The notes beneath the pieces are model-generated. The model did not search any database, was not told the DNA's origin, and saw nothing but the letters and a program-made list of their open reading frames with translations. The translations under genes were made by a program, and so were the position numbers. From NCBI GenBank assembly GCA_934167885.1, contig CAKPMB010000021.1, forward strand, positions 1 to 11,713: DNA of 11,713 nt. The letters run 5' to 3'. The first letter of the stretch is position 1. Every line of letters begins with the position of its first letter. Positions 1 through 6,696 of this stretch are shown here, in pieces. This DNA is from an uncultured Bacilli bacterium (GTDB lineage Bacteria > Bacillota_I > Bacilli_A > RF39 > UBA660).

Positions 1-200
1 AATGTAGATGTAATATTAAAAGATGAAACAATATGGTTAACTCAAAAGAGTATGAGTGAACTTTTTGATGTTAATGTATATGCAATTAATAAGCTTTTAA
101 ATAATATGTGTGAAGAGAATGAACTTCAACTATTTCCAAAATGAAAATGGTTCGAAAAGAAGAAAATAGGAATATTAATCGAAAATTAGATAATAAATAA
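1..200 (+). pseudogene. Decayed RhuM-family gene remnant, frameshifted and truncated, open at left edge
   Basis: RhuM-family proteins are accessory proteins of unknown biochemistry, often found in genomic islands. Frame 1 reads from the window edge to a TGA at 142-144 and contains DETIWLTQKSMSELFDVN, the typical N-terminal helix-turn-helix-like block of this family (WLTQ..MAELFDV), then a CEENEL stretch matching the usual xEEGEL. The next expected block, TISKMxxVxxEgnRxxxRxLD, is present but in frame 3 (about 126-197: STISKMKMVRKEENRNINRK and onward). One base has therefore been lost near 124-127. Frame 3 ends at TAA 198-200, just where family members continue into YYNLD, so most of the C-terminal part is gone. 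The ribosome binding site of the next gene begins only a few bases later. Family assignment is from remembered consensus; the frameshift is seen directly. Whether the 5' end is intact cannot be judged. Confidence 0.82.
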
Positions 201-218
201 CAGGATATAGGTGAAAAA

Positions 219-626
219 ATGTATTTTAATAAAATGATACCAGAACTATCAGTAACGAATTTGGAAAATAGTTTGAAATTTTATCAGACTATTGGATTTA
301 AAATTGAATATGAAAGACCGGAAAATAAATTTGCCTTTTTGTCTTTAGGCGAAATACAATTTATGTTGCAAGAAATATCCAAAGATGATAAGTGGAAAAT
401 TTCACCATTTTTATATCCTTTTGGCAATGGAATAAACTTTCAATTAGAAGTTGAAAATGTAGATAAAATATATAGCTTTCTAAAAGATCATAACTGTAAA
501 ATAGCCTTTGAAATAGAAGAAAATTGGTATAGACAAGACGAAAAACTACTTGGAAACAAAGAATTTTTAGTTCAAGATCCTGATGGCTATCTATTAAGAT
601 TTTCTGAAGATTTGGGATGTAAATAA
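219..626 (+). CDS. VOC-superfamily protein, bleomycin-resistance/glyoxalase-like
   Basis: This 135-residue single-domain protein has the length and pattern of small VOC (vicinal oxygen chelate) fold proteins annotated as bleomycin resistance proteins. The N-terminal half has the first beta-alpha-beta-beta-beta module (PELSVTNLENSLKFYQTIGF, then FAFLSLGEIQFMLQE). The second module includes GNGINFQLEVENVDKIYSFL and ends with the hallmark FLVQDPDGYLLRFSE near residues 115-130. The Ble subgroup usually sequesters a ligand without catalysis, while other VOC members are metal-dependent enzymes; the sequence does not settle which applies. It is probably cytosolic, with no signal peptide or membrane segment. 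AGGTGA at about 209-214 lies 4-5 bases before the ATG. It sits directly after the RhuM remnant and before a DUF1697 gene, an accessory-looking neighbourhood. Actual drug resistance is not implied. Confidence 0.85.
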   Translation: MYFNKMIPELSVTNLENSLKFYQTIGFKIEYERPENKFAFLSLGEIQFMLQEISKDDKWKISPFLYPFGNGINFQLEVENVDKIYSFLKDHNCKIAFEIEENWYRQDEKLLGNKEFLVQDPDGYLLRFSEDLGCK

Positions 627-637
627 CATAGTAAATC

Positions 638-673
638 GTATTAATATAATACTAATTATTAAATTTTTAATAA
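638..673 (+). promoter_or_regulatory. Possible promoter -10 and AT-only dyads before the DUF1697 gene
   Basis: A TATAAT hexamer lies at 645-650 inside a small perfect dyad (GTATTA, 3-base loop, TAATAC; 638-652). It is followed by a second dyad (TTATTAAA, two T, TTTAATAA; 656-673). No convincing -35 is found 16-18 bases upstream. The second dyad could be a weak hairpin ending the VOC transcript, but it has no G-C pair and no clean T tract. In DNA this AT-rich, such structures arise by chance. Confidence 0.25.
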
Positions 674-686
674 ATATGGAGATTTT

Positions 687-1235
687 ATGAAATATATAGC
701 ATTTTTACGTGGAGTTAATATAAGTGGCAAGAACAAAATATCTATGTCTTTATTAAAAAAAGTAATGGAAGAGAATAAATACCAAGATGTTATTACTTAT
801 ATTAATAGTGGGAATATTATTTTTAAAAGTTTTACAAATGATGAAATATTTATGATGAATGATATTAAAAAAATTATAAAAGATAATTTTAATCTTGAAA
901 TTCCAGTCTTTGTTATAAGTTATGGAGCATTAGAAGATATAGTCAATAATCATCCAGAGTGGTGGGATACGAATAAAGAGATGTATGATAATTTAATTTT
1001 TATAATCCCTCCAAAAATGGCAAGTGACGTCTTTATATCCTTAGGCGAACCTAAAAGTAATATAGAAAAAGTAATGTGTTATAATAATTCCATCTTTTGG
1101 TCCTATGAATTGAAAAATTACAGAAAGTCAACATGGTGGAAGATGACTTCAACTGTTGAAATAAGAAATGCTTTTACCATAAGAACAGGTAATACAATTC
1201 GTAAAATATTGGAAATATGTCAAAATAATAATTAA
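687..1235 (+). CDS. DUF1697 family protein
   Basis: This 182-residue protein begins MKYIAFLRGVNISGKNKISM, the signature opening of the DUF1697 family (YxAxLRGxNVGGxNKxxM). It continues with the equally characteristic VITYINSGNIIFKS near residues 35-48. The C-terminal block TVEIRNAFTIRTGNTIRKIL (154-173) matches the family's end region (xTxRNxxTxxKL). Length fits the usual 170-185 residues. The family is widespread in bacteria, small and cytosolic, and to my knowledge has no established biochemical role, so none is assigned. No signal peptide or transmembrane segment is visible. TGGAG at about 676-680 serves as ribosome binding site about 6 bases from the ATG. Neighbours are an upstream VOC protein and a downstream exonuclease-like protein, all co-directional. 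The 60-base gap upstream and 31-base gap downstream leave open whether they share a transcript. Confidence 0.9.
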   Translation: MKYIAFLRGVNISGKNKISMSLLKKVMEENKYQDVITYINSGNIIFKSFTNDEIFMMNDIKKIIKDNFNLEIPVFVISYGALEDIVNNHPEWWDTNKEMYDNLIFIIPPKMASDVFISLGEPKSNIEKVMCYNNSIFWSYELKNYRKSTWWKMTSTVEIRNAFTIRTGNTIRKILEICQNNN

Positions 1236-1266
1236 TAAAATAAATGAATTAAAGGAGAGATTTAAG

Positions 1267-1719
1267 ATGAAAAAATTAAAAGGTCGATATGTTATAGTTG
1301 AATTAATTCCTACGCATTCTAATCCAAAATTGGGAGAAGTTATACAAATTCAAGCTTTGCGTTTAGATAATTTAAAACTTATAGAAAAATTTGATTATCG
1401 TTTAAATAAATCATTGGTTAATAATCCTGATTTATTACAAATGACTGATTATGATAATGAAAGTTTTACCTATTTAGATGGTGGTTTATTGGATGCATTT
1501 AAAAAATGGTTAGGCGATGATAAGCTTTTAATTATTGATAGTGATTGGGCTAAAGAATATTTAAGCGATTTTCCTAATAAAACGTCTGTTTTTAAGTATT
1601 TAAATATGAAATATAGTGATGATGTTATTGAAAGAATGATGACAAAATATAGTCTAAAACCTTCTTCAGTAATCGTTGATTTAATATATGAAGCATTGCT
1701 TTTTGAACTTGATATATAA
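1267..1719 (+). CDS. Hypothetical protein, possible catalytically dead DnaQ-like exonuclease fold
   Basis: I do not recognise this 150-residue protein as a named family. Its layout resembles a DEDDh (DnaQ/epsilon-type) exonuclease domain: a first strand YVIVELIPTHSNPKLGEVIQIQALRLDN (8-35) where active enzymes have xxxDxETTGxxPxxxEIIEIGAVxxDN; an LLQMTDYDNESF stretch (56-67) like the LTGITxE region; LGDDKLLIIDSDWAKEYLSDF (82-102) like the strand and helix carrying HNAxFDxxFL; and a final helix (about 130-148). If the alignment is right, the first-motif Asp and Glu are replaced by Glu12 and Ile14, and the second-motif Asp by Ala95. Only an Asp near 138 remains, so nuclease activity would be lost. 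The alternative is an unrelated alpha/beta protein. The ribosome binding site AAAGGAGAGA (1251-1260) is near perfect. The 3' end contains the miaB promoter. Confidence 0.8.
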   Translation: MKKLKGRYVIVELIPTHSNPKLGEVIQIQALRLDNLKLIEKFDYRLNKSLVNNPDLLQMTDYDNESFTYLDGGLLDAFKKWLGDDKLLIIDSDWAKEYLSDFPNKTSVFKYLNMKYSDDVIERMMTKYSLKPSSVIVDLIYEALLFELDI

Positions 1720-1738
1720 CCATTATAAGTGATATAAT
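1709..1738 (+). promoter_or_regulatory. Sigma-A promoter with extended -10 for miaB-ricA
   Basis: TTGATA (1709-1714) matches 5 of 6 bases of the -35 consensus. An 18-base spacer ends in TGA, giving an extended -10 (TGn), followed by a perfect TATAAT (1733-1738). The -35 lies within the last codons of the preceding gene. Transcription should start near 1745, leaving a leader of about 16 bases before the ATG at 1761. This helps decide the miaB start: the in-frame GTG at 1749 would be only about 4 bases into the RNA. Confidence 0.75.
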
Positions 1739-1760
1739 ACCAAAAGAAGTGAGGGATAGT

Positions 1761-3182
1761 ATGAATTTGCCAAATTTAGTGGAAGCACGTAAACGAACTA
1801 ATAATAAAGTTTTAAATCAGGAATATTCTTTTCCGGATGAATATAAAAAATTAGGGCTTAATAAAAAGTATTTTTTACGAACATATGGTTGCCAAATGAA
1901 TGAACATGATAGTGAAAATATTAAAGGTCTTTTAAATAAAATGTCTTATACTGAAACTGATGAGATGAATGATGCGGATTTAATAATTTTAAATACTTGT
2001 TCTATAAGAGAGAATGCTCATAACAAGGCTTTTGGCATGTTAGGACGTATTAAACATTTAAAAGAAGAGACTAAACGAAATGATTTAATTGTAGCTCTTT
2101 GTGGTTGTATGGCTCAAGAAGAAGTTGTTGTTCAAGAGATTATGCAAAAGTATCGTTTTGTTAACTTTGTGTTTGGAACACATAATTTAGGTGATTTGCC
2201 AAAGTTAATAAGCGAATCTTCAAACACTAATAAGACTAACTTTGAAGTATATAGTATTGAAGGTAGTGTTGTTGAAGATATACCAATGGTTCGTAATAGT
2301 AAGTATAAGGCTTTTGTAAATATCATTTATGGTTGTGATAAATTTTGCACATATTGTATTGTTCCATATACACGTGGTAAACAAAGAAGCCGTAAAATGG
2401 CTGATATTTTAAGGGAAGTTGATGAATTAATAGCTTCAGGCTATAAGGAAGTTACTTTATTAGGCCAAAATGTTAATGCCTATGGTAAAGATTTGGAAGA
2501 AAATGTGACTTTGGCTGATCTTCTATCAGCAATCGGTAATAAAAAGATTGATCGTGTTCGCTTTGTAACATCTCATCCTTGGGATTTCACTGATGAAATG
2601 ATTGAAGTTATTAAAAAATATCCAAATATTATGCCGCAAGTTCATTTACCATTACAATCAGGAAGTGATCGTATCTTAAAATTAATGGGCCGTCGTTATA
2701 CTAGTGATAGTTATAAGAAATTGTTTGATAAATTAAAAGAAGTTCCTAATATGGCTATTACAACTGATATTATTGTTGGTTTCCCTGGCGAGACGGAGGA
2801 AGACTTTCAAAAGACTATTGATATGGTTAACTACTGTCAATATGATGGGGCTTTTACATTTATTTATTCACCAAGAGAAGGCACACCAGCTGCTAAGTTG
2901 TATGATAAAGATAATACTAAGTTAGAAGTTAAAGAAGATAGATTATATAGATTAAATGCCCTTATTAATGATTATTCTTTGAAGAGTAACCAAAAATTAG
3001 TTGGTCAAACAGTTAAAGTTTTAGTAGATGGTATGAGTAGTAAAGAAAATGAATTATGTGGTTATACTGAAACTAATAAATTAGTTAATTTTTCTGGACC
3101 ATTAGATTTAATTGGTCAAATTGTTAATGTTCGTATTGATGATGCCAAAAGTTTTAGTTTAGATGGTGTTTATGTCGACTGA
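1761..3182 (+). CDS. miaB: tRNA-2-methylthio-N6-dimethylallyladenosine synthase MiaB
   Basis: This radical-SAM methylthiotransferase converts i6A37 to ms2i6A37 in tRNAs reading UNN codons, using two [4Fe-4S] clusters and SAM in the cytosol. With the start at 1761 (473 residues), the N-terminal UPF0004 domain carries the auxiliary-cluster cysteines in YGCQMNEHDSE (Cys44), LNTCSIREN (Cys80) and CGCMAQEE (Cys116). The radical-SAM triad CxxxCxxC lies in YGCDKFCTYCIVPYTRG (Cys192, 196, 199). VGFPGETEEDF and the C-terminal TRAM domain (about 405-470) follow. Length is close to that of B. subtilis MiaB, about 500 residues. I chose ATG 1761 because GAGGG (1751-1755) precedes it by 5 bases and the promoter leaves too little RNA for the upstream GTG at 1749. 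The gene overlaps ricA, as the ymcB-ymcA pair is adjacent in Bacillus. All key cysteines are present. Confidence 0.97.
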   Translation: MNLPNLVEARKRTNNKVLNQEYSFPDEYKKLGLNKKYFLRTYGCQMNEHDSENIKGLLNKMSYTETDEMNDADLIILNTCSIRENAHNKAFGMLGRIKHLKEETKRNDLIVALCGCMAQEEVVVQEIMQKYRFVNFVFGTHNLGDLPKLISESSNTNKTNFEVYSIEGSVVEDIPMVRNSKYKAFVNIIYGCDKFCTYCIVPYTRGKQRSRKMADILREVDELIASGYKEVTLLGQNVNAYGKDLEENVTLADLLSAIGNKKIDRVRFVTSHPWDFTDEMIEVIKKYPNIMPQVHLPLQSGSDRILKLMGRRYTSDSYKKLFDKLKEVPNMAITTDIIVGFPGETEEDFQKTIDMVNYCQYDGAFTFIYSPREGTPAAKLYDKDNTKLEVKEDRLYRLNALINDYSLKSNQKLVGQTVKVLVDGMSSKENELCGYTETNKLVNFSGPLDLIGQIVNVRIDDAKSFSLDGVYVD

Positions 3183-3507
3183 TAATCAAGTCTTAGCAAA
3201 AGTTGAAGAAATTATCAATTATATAAAGAGTAGTAAAGATTATCAAGATTATTTAAAATTAAAAGATATTATGTCTAAAGATGATGAAATAAGAGATAAT
3301 ATTCAAAGTATCAAAAGACTTCAAAAAATTCTTGTTAATACACCTTCTAAAAAAGAAGAAATTGAAGAAGTCTTAGATAATTATCAAAATAAACTTCATA
3401 ATAATCCTTTATATCGAGAATATTTGAATAAAGTTGATGATATTAATAATGTATTTAATATTATTGAAAATGAAATAAATAATTATTTTTATAATAAGGT
3501 TAATTGA
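3172..3507 (+). CDS. ricA: YlbF/YmcA-family protein, likely RicA, RNase Y specificity factor
   Basis: This 111-residue, highly charged, all-helical protein fits the YlbF/YmcA family (Com_YlbF). It has a conserved SKDYQDYLKLKDIM segment (about 20-33) and a C-terminal NPLYREYLNKVDDIN repeat-like helix (about 78-92). In B. subtilis, YmcA (RicA) acts with YlbF (RicF) and YaaT (RicT) to steer RNase Y mRNA processing and affect competence, biofilm formation and sporulation. Its position directly after miaB (ymcB in Bacillus) is the main reason for choosing RicA over YlbF. The frame overlaps the miaB end by 11 bases, implying translational coupling; an in-frame ATG at 3163 is possible but has no better ribosome binding site. 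The protein contains no cysteine, although the Bacillus Ric complex is reported to bind Fe-S clusters. It is also shorter than B. subtilis YmcA, about 143 residues. Confidence 0.8.
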   Translation: MSTDNQVLAKVEEIINYIKSSKDYQDYLKLKDIMSKDDEIRDNIQSIKRLQKILVNTPSKKEEIEEVLDNYQNKLHNNPLYREYLNKVDDINNVFNIIENEINNYFYNKVN

Positions 3508-3539
3508 GAAACGTTGATTTTCATTAATGTTTCTTTTTG
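3507..3539 (+). terminator. Rho-independent terminator after ricA
   Basis: A 12-base-pair stem pairs AGAAACGTTGAT (3507-3518) with ATTAATGTTTCT (3523-3534), including two G-U pairs, around a TTTC loop. A run of five T (3534-3538) follows. The hairpin begins on the last base of the ricA stop codon and closes the miaB-ricA unit. Confidence 0.85.
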
Positions 3540-3560
3540 TGTATCAAAATATCAATAATC

Positions 3561-3589
3561 TTGACTTAACCTTGTTAATACATTATGAT
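3561..3589 (+). promoter_or_regulatory. Near-consensus sigma-A promoter of smc
   Basis: TTGACT (3561-3566, 5 of 6) is separated by exactly 17 bases from TATGAT (3584-3589, 5 of 6). The expected start of transcription is near 3596, giving a leader of about 20 bases before the smc ATG at 3615. Sitting between two terminators, it makes smc a stand-alone transcription unit. Confidence 0.8.
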
Positions 3590-3614
3590 TATAAGTGGAT
3601 AAGGTAGTGGTAGA

Positions 3615-6551
3615 ATGTATTTAAAAGAAATAGAGATCTTAGGATTTAAGTCTTTTGCAGATAAACTTAATATTTCACTTGATGAGAATATTACGTGTGT
3701 TGTTGGCCCTAATGGTAGTGGTAAAAGTAATATTGTGGATGCGGTAAGATGGGTTTTAGGGGAACAATCGGTTAAATCGTTACGTGGTGATAATTTAATG
3801 AGTGATATTATCTTCCAAGGTAGCAATACAAGAAAACCTCTTAATGTGGCTAGTGTTATGTTAACCTTTGATAATAGTGATCATCTACTAGATTTGCCTT
3901 ATGATAATGTTTCGGTTAAACGAAGATTATATCGAACGGGTGATAATGAATATTTCTTAAATGGTGAAAAATGCCGTCTTAAGGATATAACAGAACTATT
4001 TTTAGATAGTGGTATAGGAAGAGGTGCTTTTAACATTGTTTCACAAGGTGAAATAAGCAAAATACTAAGTAATTCTGCCATTGAAAGACGTAGTATTATT
4101 GAAGCAAGTGCTGGTATTTTAAAATATAAATCACGTCGTGAAGAAGCTATCAAAAAACTCGATAAAACCAATGGTAATTTAGATAGAGTCAATGATATAA
4201 TCCTTGAAATAGAAGATAGAATGAATCCTCTTAAAGAACAAAGCATTAAAGCTAAGGAATATATTGAAGTTCATGATGCCCTAGTTAAGATTGAAGTCTC
4301 TCTTTTAGTAGAAGAAATAACCGAAAGTAATAAAGTATATGAAAAAAATAAAGTTCGTCTCAGTGAATTAAACGAAGAAATATTAAAAATAAATAGTAAT
4401 TTAGATAATGCGTTAATTGAAAAACTTAAACTAGATGAAATTAATTTAGAAAAAGAAATTAATGATTTAAATACTAAATTAATTGTTAAAACCAAAGAAG
4501 AAGAAAAGGTAAATGGCGAACGTAATATTTTAAAAGAACGTAGTAAATATTCGGCCAATGATATTAAAATTTATGAGAATGTCGCTCTTTTAAATGAAAA
4601 TAAACTAAAATATCAAAATGAGATTGATTTAACTACTAAAGATATTGAGAATAATACAACCTTCTTAAAAGAAATAGAAGATAAAGTTAAAGAAATGATT
4701 ATGAATTTATCGGATATGAAGGTTAAAAAAGATAATTTATATAAAGAATATAATGTTAAGAATCGAGAGTATTTAGAGAATATTAATAAAATAAATATTA
4801 TAAGAGATAACATAGAAAGTGGTAATACTATAAATAGTAGTGTGCGACGCATCTTAAATAATCCTAAATTAAGTGGAATATATGATGCTTTTGGTAATAT
4901 TTTAGATGTTGATCCTAAATATAGTAAAGCTTTAGAAGTTTTAGTTCAAGGAATTAAAAATAATATTATTGTTGAAAATCCTAATAATGCTAAAGAGGCT
5001 ATTAATTATTTAAAAAATAATAATTTAGGAAGAGCAACCTTTATGCCTTTGAGTGTTATTAAACCTCGTGGTATTGATTATGAAACTATGGATTTATTAG
5101 AACGTGAAATTGATTATTTAGGAACTATGGCTGAATTTGTGCGGTATGATGAAAAATTTCGTCCTGTTGTTTTAAATCAACTTGGTAATGTCGTTTTAGT
5201 AAGTGATTTAGATAGTGGTAATAATATTGCTAGAACTATTAATAATCGTTATCGTATTGTAACGTTAGATGGGGAAATAATTAATGTTGGTGGCAGTATA
5301 ACTGGTGGTAGTTTAAATCAAATGTTATCGCCTATTTCCCTTAAAAATGAATTAAATGATTTAATTATTAAGAATAATAGTAATGAAATACTTTTAAAAA
5401 GTATGAAAGAAGAACAAGAAAAAATTAATAATTTAATTATTGAGTGTGAAAATAAACTTCATGATGAACGTGGTCGTCTTGTTAAAAATAAAGAAGGTAT
5501 TAAGAGTCTTGAAGATAAGAAAAACGAATTAAAAGAAAATTTAAATAATACAATTAATGAACTTAATACATTACAAAAACTTTCAACAAATGAAATAAGT
5601 GCTGAAGAACAAAAAATTAATGAACATTTTTATGAAATAAAGAAAGAAAAAGAATTATTAGTTAAAGAGTTAGAAGTTAAAAATAAAGAAAAAAGTGATC
5701 TTAAAGATAAAATTGAAGAAAAGGAAGCTGAAGAAAAAATTAATACAACCTCTTTGAAATCACTTGAAAAAGAGTTAAAGGATTTAGAACTTGCTAATAG
5801 TAAATTAGATTATAAACTTGATAATAATATAAATACTTTAAGTAATGAATATGAACTTACTTATGAAAAAGCCAGAGAAGAGTATTTTCTTGATATGGAT
5901 GTAACGGAAGCTAAGAGTTTAGTTAATAAATATAAAAATAGAATTAAAGAATTAGGCCCTGTTAATTGTCTTGCTATAAATGAGTATGAAAAGGTTAATG
6001 AAAGATGGACCTTCCTTACTAATCAACGTGATGACTTATTGAAAGCTAAAGATACTTTATATTCAATTATTGAAGAGATGGATGCTATTATGAAAGAAGA
6101 CTTTGAAAAGACCTTTAGAGAATTGGAAGTTGAGTTTAAAAAAGTCTTCCAAGAACTATTTAGAGGTGGTCACGCTAGTTTGAAACTAACAGATCCTACT
6201 AATTTATTAGAAACCGGGGTTGATATTGAAGCATGTCCTCCTGGAAAAAGTCTAAAATCTATTAGTTTATTATCAGGTGGTGAAAAAACACTAACAGCAA
6301 TAAGTTTATTATTTGCCATTTTAAATGTTCGTAAAGTTCCATTCTGTATTTTTGATGAAGTAGAAGCAGCTTTAGATGAAGCAAATGTTGATATTTTTGG
6401 TAAATATTTAAATAATTATAAAAATAAAACCCAGTTTTTATTAATAACACATAAAAAACGCACGATGGAGTATGCTAAAACTCTTTATGGCATAACGATG
6501 CAAGAATCTGGTGTATCAAAATTAGTAAGTGTTAAATTAGAAGATGAATAA
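3615..6551 (+). CDS. smc: Chromosome partition protein SMC, short-armed
   Basis: SMC is the ATPase core of the bacterial condensin SMC-ScpAB, which extrudes and aligns DNA arms for chromosome segregation. The N-terminal head carries Walker A GPNGSGKS (31-38) and the Q-loop SQGEISKI (143-150). A first coiled coil (about 165-410) is rich in E, K, N and L. The hinge (about 418-568) starts at SGIYDAFGNIL and ends with the glycine-rich INVGGSITGGSLN. A returning coil (about 570-840) contains ELGPVN near 780. The C-terminal head has the ABC signature LLSGGEK (885-891) and Walker B FCIFDEVEAALDEAN with Asp914-Glu915. All ATPase motifs are intact. At 978 residues it is about 200 shorter than B. subtilis SMC (1186) and similar to mycoplasma SMC; the loss lies in both arms. 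AAGGTAGTGG precedes the start. It is not beside rnc or ftsY, its usual Bacilli partners. Confidence 0.97.
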   Translation: MYLKEIEILGFKSFADKLNISLDENITCVVGPNGSGKSNIVDAVRWVLGEQSVKSLRGDNLMSDIIFQGSNTRKPLNVASVMLTFDNSDHLLDLPYDNVSVKRRLYRTGDNEYFLNGEKCRLKDITELFLDSGIGRGAFNIVSQGEISKILSNSAIERRSIIEASAGILKYKSRREEAIKKLDKTNGNLDRVNDIILEIEDRMNPLKEQSIKAKEYIEVHDALVKIEVSLLVEEITESNKVYEKNKVRLSELNEEILKINSNLDNALIEKLKLDEINLEKEINDLNTKLIVKTKEEEKVNGERNILKERSKYSANDIKIYENVALLNENKLKYQNEIDLTTKDIENNTTFLKEIEDKVKEMIMNLSDMKVKKDNLYKEYNVKNREYLENINKINIIRDNIESGNTINSSVRRILNNPKLSGIYDAFGNILDVDPKYSKALEVLVQGIKNNIIVENPNNAKEAINYLKNNNLGRATFMPLSVIKPRGIDYETMDLLEREIDYLGTMAEFVRYDEKFRPVVLNQLGNVVLVSDLDSGNNIARTINNRYRIVTLDGEIINVGGSITGGSLNQMLSPISLKNELNDLIIKNNSNEILLKSMKEEQEKINNLIIECENKLHDERGRLVKNKEGIKSLEDKKNELKENLNNTINELNTLQKLSTNEISAEEQKINEHFYEIKKEKELLVKELEVKNKEKSDLKDKIEEKEAEEKINTTSLKSLEKELKDLELANSKLDYKLDNNINTLSNEYELTYEKAREEYFLDMDVTEAKSLVNKYKNRIKELGPVNCLAINEYEKVNERWTFLTNQRDDLLKAKDTLYSIIEEMDAIMKEDFEKTFRELEVEFKKVFQELFRGGHASLKLTDPTNLLETGVDIEACPPGKSLKSISLLSGGEKTLTAISLLFAILNVRKVPFCIFDEVEAALDEANVDIFGKYLNNYKNKTQFLLITHKKRTMEYAKTLYGITMQESGVSKLVSVKLEDE

Positions 6552-6578
6552 GGTAGAATGAGAATTTTACCTTTTTTG
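6550..6578 (+). terminator. Rho-independent terminator after smc
   Basis: AAGGTAGAAT (6550-6559) pairs with ATTTTACCTT (6564-6573) in a 10-base-pair stem with one G-U pair and a GAGA (GNRA-type) loop, followed by T6572-6577. The stem's 5' arm begins inside the smc TAA stop codon. Confidence 0.85.
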
Positions 6579-6599
6579 TTTAGTCTTTAAAATATTCTA

Positions 6600-6608
6600 T
6601 GATATAAT
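6600..6608 (+). promoter_or_regulatory. Candidate extended -10 promoter for the recX unit
   Basis: TGA followed by TATAAT (6603-6608) forms a perfect extended -10 just after the smc terminator. The -35 is poor (TTAGTC at 6580-6585 with 17-base spacing). It would give a leader of about 80 bases containing the inverted repeat 6624-6670. A second TATAAT at 6665-6670 could act instead, also without a clear -35. Confidence 0.45.
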
Positions 6609-6623
6609 GTTTTTGTAATTTTG

Positions 6624-6670
6624 ATTATAACTAAGTAATTATGTGATTATTAATAAAAATTAGTTATAAT
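6624..6670. repeat. Perfect 11-base inverted repeat upstream of recX
   Basis: ATTATAACTAA (6624-6634) and TTAGTTATAAT (6660-6670) are exact reverse complements separated by 25 bases. The right arm contains a TATAAT hexamer (6665-6670) and the left arm its mirror on the minus strand. It could be an operator, a leader hairpin in RNA from the promoter at 6600, or chance in AT-rich DNA. There is no T tract directly after it, so it is not a standard terminator. Confidence 0.6.
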
Positions 6671-6696
6671 GACAATATATTATATTTGAGGGTTAA

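Noticed and set aside
656..673. AT-only hairpin as a terminator after the VOC gene
   Set aside because: The stem has no G-C pair, the loop is two bases and no T tract follows; such dyads are expected by chance at this base composition.
1749..1760. GTG at 1749 as the miaB start
   Set aside because: ATG 1761 has GAGGG at 5 bases, while GTG 1749 would lie within about 4 bases of the predicted transcription start and has no good ribosome binding site.
2132..2326. Minus-strand 64-codon open frame inside miaB
   Set aside because: It lies wholly opposite conserved MiaB coding sequence including part of the radical-SAM domain, with no recognisable product.
3163..3171. ATG at 3163 as the ricA start
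   Set aside because: It would add only Met-Val-Phe to the protein and has no better ribosome binding site; ATG 3172 keeps a shorter overlap with miaB. The choice is not certain.
3575..4852. Several minus-strand open frames of 79-115 codons opposite smc
   Set aside because: They are complements of the smc reading frame, show Leu/Ser/Ile-rich composition typical of antisense of AT-rich coiled-coil genes, lack ribosome binding sites and match no family I know.
6262..6450. Minus-strand 62-codon open frame opposite the SMC C-terminal head
   Set aside because: It is the shadow of the signature and Walker B region, with low-complexity Leu-rich translation and no start signals.
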